Assembly (NCBI GenBank): GCA_022745215.1
Contig: JAIIWC010000071.1
Coordinates: 1 to 7,054 of the forward strand
Source of the DNA: Collinsella sp.
GTDB taxonomy: Bacteria; Actinomycetota; Coriobacteriia; Coriobacteriales; Coriobacteriaceae
DNA: 7,054 nucleotides
Reading direction: 5' to 3'
Part shown: positions 4,927-7,054 of the stretch, piece by piece
Layout of the letters: the number at the start of each line of letters is the position of its first letter
Position numbering within the stretch: the first letter of the stretch is position 1
Made by a program: the position numbers and the translations under genes
Notes under the pieces: model-generated
The model's input: only the letters and a program-made list of their open reading frames with translations
Told to the model about the DNA's origin: nothing
Databases searched by the model: none

Positions 4927-4961
4927 TTCGCTCCCTGGGACCGAATCCTGGGGAGCGTTTT
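4905..4961 (+). terminator. Terminator or attenuator between greA and lysS
   Basis: CGCTCCC (4929-4935) pairs with GGGAGCG (4951-4957); the stem is extended by TGGGA (4936-4940) with TCCTG (4946-4950) around loop CCGAA and followed by TTTTAGTTT. A competing perfect helix is possible: CGGTCCC (4905-4911) with GGGACCG (4937-4943), which uses bases of the terminator stem. The lysS ribosome binding site GAGGAG starts only a few bases after the T stretch. Termination is likely; regulated attenuation is my inference. Confidence 0.75.
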
Positions 4962-4979
4962 AGTTTGAGGAGCTAACTT

Positions 4980-6944
4980 ATGGCAGAGAACCAGAACGCC
5001 GCCGAGCAGGCATCGACGCTCAACGACGAGCGCGCCACGCGCCTGGCCAAGCGCGCCGCCCTGTTCGAGGCGGGCCAGAACCCCTATCCCGAGCACTCCG
5101 AGCTCGAGGACTACGTCGCCGACATCGAGACCAAGTACGCCGATCTTGCCGACGGTGAGGACACCGAGGACGTCGTGAAGATCGCCGGTCGTGTGGTCGC
5201 CAAGCGCGGCCAGGGCAAGATCATGTTCATCGTCGTACGCGATGCGACCGCCGAGATTCAGCTGTTCTGCCGCATCAACGACATGGACGAGGCTGCCTGG
5301 ACCACGCTCAAGGCTCTCGACCTGGGTGATATCCTGGGCGTGACTGGCGTCGTCGTGCGTACTCAGCGCGGCCAGCTCTCTGTTGCCCCCAAGAGCGCGA
5401 CGCTGCTCTCCAAGGCCGTTCGCCCGCTGCCCGAGAAGTTCCATGGTCTCTCCGACAAGGAGACCCGCTATCGTCAGCGCTATGTCGACCTCATCGCCAA
5501 CGACGACGTTCGCGAGACCTTCCGCAAGCGTTCGCAGATTCTCTCCACCTTCCGCCGCTTTATGGAGTCCGACGGCTACATGGAGGTCGAGACCCCCATT
5601 CTGCAAACCATCCAGGGTGGCGCTACCGCCAAGCCGTTCATTACGCACTTCAACGCACTCGATCAGGAGTGCTACCTGCGCATCGCCACCGAGCTGCACC
5701 TTAAGCGCTGCATCGTCGGTGGTTTTGAGCGCGTGTTCGAGATCGGTCGTATCTTCCGCAACGAGGGCATGGACCTCACCCACAATCCCGAGTTCACCAC
5801 GATGGAGGCCTACCGCGCTTTCTCCGACCTCGAGGGCATGAAGGCGCTTGCCCAGGGCGTTATCAAGGCAGCCAACAAGGCCATCGGCAACCCCGAGGTC
5901 ATCGAGTATCAGGGCCAGACCATCGACCTTTCTGGTGAGTGGGCAAGCCGTCCCATGACCGACATCGTCTCGGACGTGCTCGGCAAGCAGGTCACCATCG
6001 ATACTCCGGTCGAAGAGCTCGCCGCTGCCGCGCGCGAGAAGGGTCTGGAGATCAAGCCCGAGTGGACCGCCGGCAAGATTATCGCCGAGATCTACGACGA
6101 GCTGGGCGAGGACACCATCGTCAACCCCACCTTCGTGTGCGATTACCCCATCGAGGTCAGCCCGCTCGCCAAGCGCTTTGAGGACGACCCACGCCTGACG
6201 CATCGCTTTGAGCTGGTTATTGCCGGCCACGAGTACGCCAACGCGTTCTCCGAGCTCAATGACCCGGTCGACCAGGCCGAGCGCTTTGCCGCCCAGATGG
6301 CCGAGAAGGCCGGCGGCGACGACGAGGCTATGGAGTACGACGAGGACTACGTGCGCGCGCTCGAGTACGGCATGCCTCCCGCGGGCGGCATCGGCATCGG
6401 TATCGACCGCGTGGTCATGCTGCTCACCAACCAGGCTTCCATCCGCGACGTGCTGCTGTTCCCGCATATGAAGCCCGAGAAGGGCTTCCAGTCCGGTGCC
6501 GCTGCCGCCAAGGCCGCCGAGGCCGGCAACACCGCGAGCCCCTTCGTCAAGCCGCTCAAGCCCACGGTCGATTACTCCAAGATCGCCGTTGAGCCGTTGT
6601 TCGAGGAGTTCGTCGACTTTGATACCTTCTCCAAGAGCGATTTCCGCGCTGTGAAGGTCAAGGCATGCGAGGCCGTCAAGAAGTCCAAGAAGCTGCTGAA
6701 CTTTACGCTCGATGACGGTACCGGTACCGACCGCACCATCCTCTCCGGTATTCACGCTTATTACGAGCCCGAGGACCTGGTCGGCAAGACCTTGCTCGCC
6801 ATCACCAACCTGCCTCCGCGCAAGATGATGGGTATTCCCAGCTGCGGCATGCTCATCAGCGCTGTCCACGAGGAGGAGGGCGAGGAGCGCCTCAACCTGA
6901 TCCAGCTCGACGCCTCCATCCCCGCCGGCGCAAAGATGTGCTAA
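4980..6944 (+). CDS. lysS: Lysyl-tRNA synthetase (class II) with C-terminal Trbp111/MetRS-type tRNA-binding domain
   Basis: LysRS activates lysine with ATP and charges tRNA-Lys in the cytoplasm. The 654-residue product is about 150 residues longer than E. coli LysS. Residues 1-66 are a helical leader, and about 67-142 form the OB-fold anticodon-binding domain. The class II catalytic core spans about 160-503: motif 1 region GYMEVETPILQ (199-209), motif 2 FEIGRIFRNEG (253-263, catalytic Arg260) and motif 3 GIGIGIDRVVML (470-481, Arg477). An Ala-rich linker (504-540) leads to a second OB fold (541-654) with FRAVKVKACEAVKKSKKLL, ILSGI and NLPPRKMMGIPSCGM, the signature of the EMAPII/Trbp111 domain normally found at the MetRS C-terminus. 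Frame and stop are clean, so the fusion looks genuine. The start has GAGGAG (4967-4972) 7 nt upstream. Expression probably comes from greA read-through past the hairpin, or from a weak internal promoter. Confidence 0.95.
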   Translation: MAENQNAAEQASTLNDERATRLAKRAALFEAGQNPYPEHSELEDYVADIETKYADLADGEDTEDVVKIAGRVVAKRGQGKIMFIVVRDATAEIQLFCRINDMDEAAWTTLKALDLGDILGVTGVVVRTQRGQLSVAPKSATLLSKAVRPLPEKFHGLSDKETRYRQRYVDLIANDDVRETFRKRSQILSTFRRFMESDGYMEVETPILQTIQGGATAKPFITHFNALDQECYLRIATELHLKRCIVGGFERVFEIGRIFRNEGMDLTHNPEFTTMEAYRAFSDLEGMKALAQGVIKAANKAIGNPEVIEYQGQTIDLSGEWASRPMTDIVSDVLGKQVTIDTPVEELAAAAREKGLEIKPEWTAGKIIAEIYDELGEDTIVNPTFVCDYPIEVSPLAKRFEDDPRLTHRFELVIAGHEYANAFSELNDPVDQAERFAAQMAEKAGGDDEAMEYDEDYVRALEYGMPPAGGIGIGIDRVVMLLTNQASIRDVLLFPHMKPEKGFQSGAAAAKAAEAGNTASPFVKPLKPTVDYSKIAVEPLFEEFVDFDTFSKSDFRAVKVKACEAVKKSKKLLNFTLDDGTGTDRTILSGIHAYYEPEDLVGKTLLAITNLPPRKMMGIPSCGMLISAVHEEEGEERLNLIQLDASIPAGAKMC

Positions 6945-6947
6945 CTA

Positions 6948-6974
6948 GTTACGCGGTTCTACGAACCGCGTAAC
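6948..6974 (+). repeat. Perfect hairpin after lysS (element copy 2, head)
   Basis: GTTACGCGGTTC (6948-6959) and GAACCGCGTAAC (6963-6974) form a 12-bp stem with a 3-nt loop, starting 3 nt after the lysS stop. The outer 11 bp of the stem are identical to the hairpin after dtd (2307-2334); where the innermost pair differs, both sides change together so pairing is kept. Confidence 0.85.
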
Positions 6975-7020
6975 GGCTCGACGCTGCGCGGGCCGCATTT
7001 GGACAATCTGACGTTCAACT
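6975..7020 (+). repeat. Conserved tail of hairpin element, copy 2
   Basis: This stretch aligns without gaps to 2335-2380, sharing CTCGACGCTGC (6977-6987) and CAATCTG (7004-7010). Unlike copy 1, it runs straight into a terminator-like hairpin. Any larger stem like that of copy 1 would need bases beyond the window edge. Confidence 0.7.
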
Positions 7021-7022
7021 TC

Positions 7023-7052
7023 AAGGGCGCGACCAGAAGGTCAGCGCCCTTT
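7023..7052 (+). terminator. Terminator-like hairpin at window end
   Basis: AAGGGCGC (7023-7030) pairs with GCGCCCTT (7044-7051), extended by GACC (7031-7034) with GGTC (7039-7042) around loop AGAA, with one bulged A. T residues follow, but the T-tract is short within the window (7050-7052). It probably terminates the lysS transcript. Confidence 0.75.
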
Positions 7053-7054
7053 CG

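Noticed and set aside
4901..4961. T-box riboswitch before lysS, suggested by GGTCCCGCG resembling the antiterminator core
   Set aside because: The UGG bulge sequence is missing, and there is no room for a Stem I and specifier loop because greA ends at 4900. The competing helices are reported only as a possible simple attenuator.
4848..6869. A 673-codon open frame on the minus strand covering almost all of lysS
   Set aside because: Its codons are in register with lysS, so it stays open simply because lysS avoids TTA, CTA and TCA codons in GC-rich DNA. The product is low-complexity and has no recognisable domain, while the + strand frame is a clear LysRS.

Overview
The window is an ordinary-looking stretch of a GC-rich bacterial chromosome, with all genes on the + strand. 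The high G+C at third codon positions, GGAGG-type ribosome binding sites, GTG starts, a Veg-family gene next to ispE, and a lysyl-tRNA synthetase carrying an extra tRNA-binding domain fit an anaerobic actinobacterium of the Coriobacteriia, most likely Collinsella or a relative. That assignment is my inference from protein character and gene order, not from a database match.

Layout. Positions 1-2306 hold a housekeeping group: the 3' end of murI (glutamate racemase, cell wall), rph (RNase PH, RNA 3'-end trimming), rdgB (XTP/dITP pyrophosphatase, nucleotide-pool cleaning) and dtd (D-aminoacyl-tRNA deacylase, translation quality control). A palindromic hairpin lies between rph and rdgB, while rdgB and dtd are tightly coupled. 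Positions 2307-2612 are non-coding. They contain a perfect 12-bp hairpin starting at the base after the dtd stop, a conserved tail, a longer imperfect hairpin, and a good sigma-70-type promoter for the next unit. Positions 2613-3808 hold veg and ispE (isoprenoid synthesis), only 2 nt apart. Positions 3859-3974 hold tRNA-Pro(CGG) and a strong terminator. Positions 3983-4381 hold tatA with its own promoter, which contains an operator-like palindrome, and its own terminator. Positions 4389-6944 hold greA (transcript cleavage factor) and lysS (LysRS with a C-terminal MetRS/Trbp111-type domain). The greA-lysS gap can fold as either a terminator or a competing helix. Positions 6948-7054 hold a second copy of the hairpin-plus-tail element, followed by a terminator-like hairpin.

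Functional theme: nearly every gene serves core information processing or envelope maintenance. I see no phage, transposase, CRISPR array, toxin-antitoxin or defence gene. The parts most worth a second look are non-coding: the repeated hairpin-plus-tail element placed directly behind dtd and lysS, the possible attenuator before lysS, and the palindrome in the tatA promoter. Among the proteins, the LysRS domain fusion is the most unusual. I do not see a clear new multi-gene system here.
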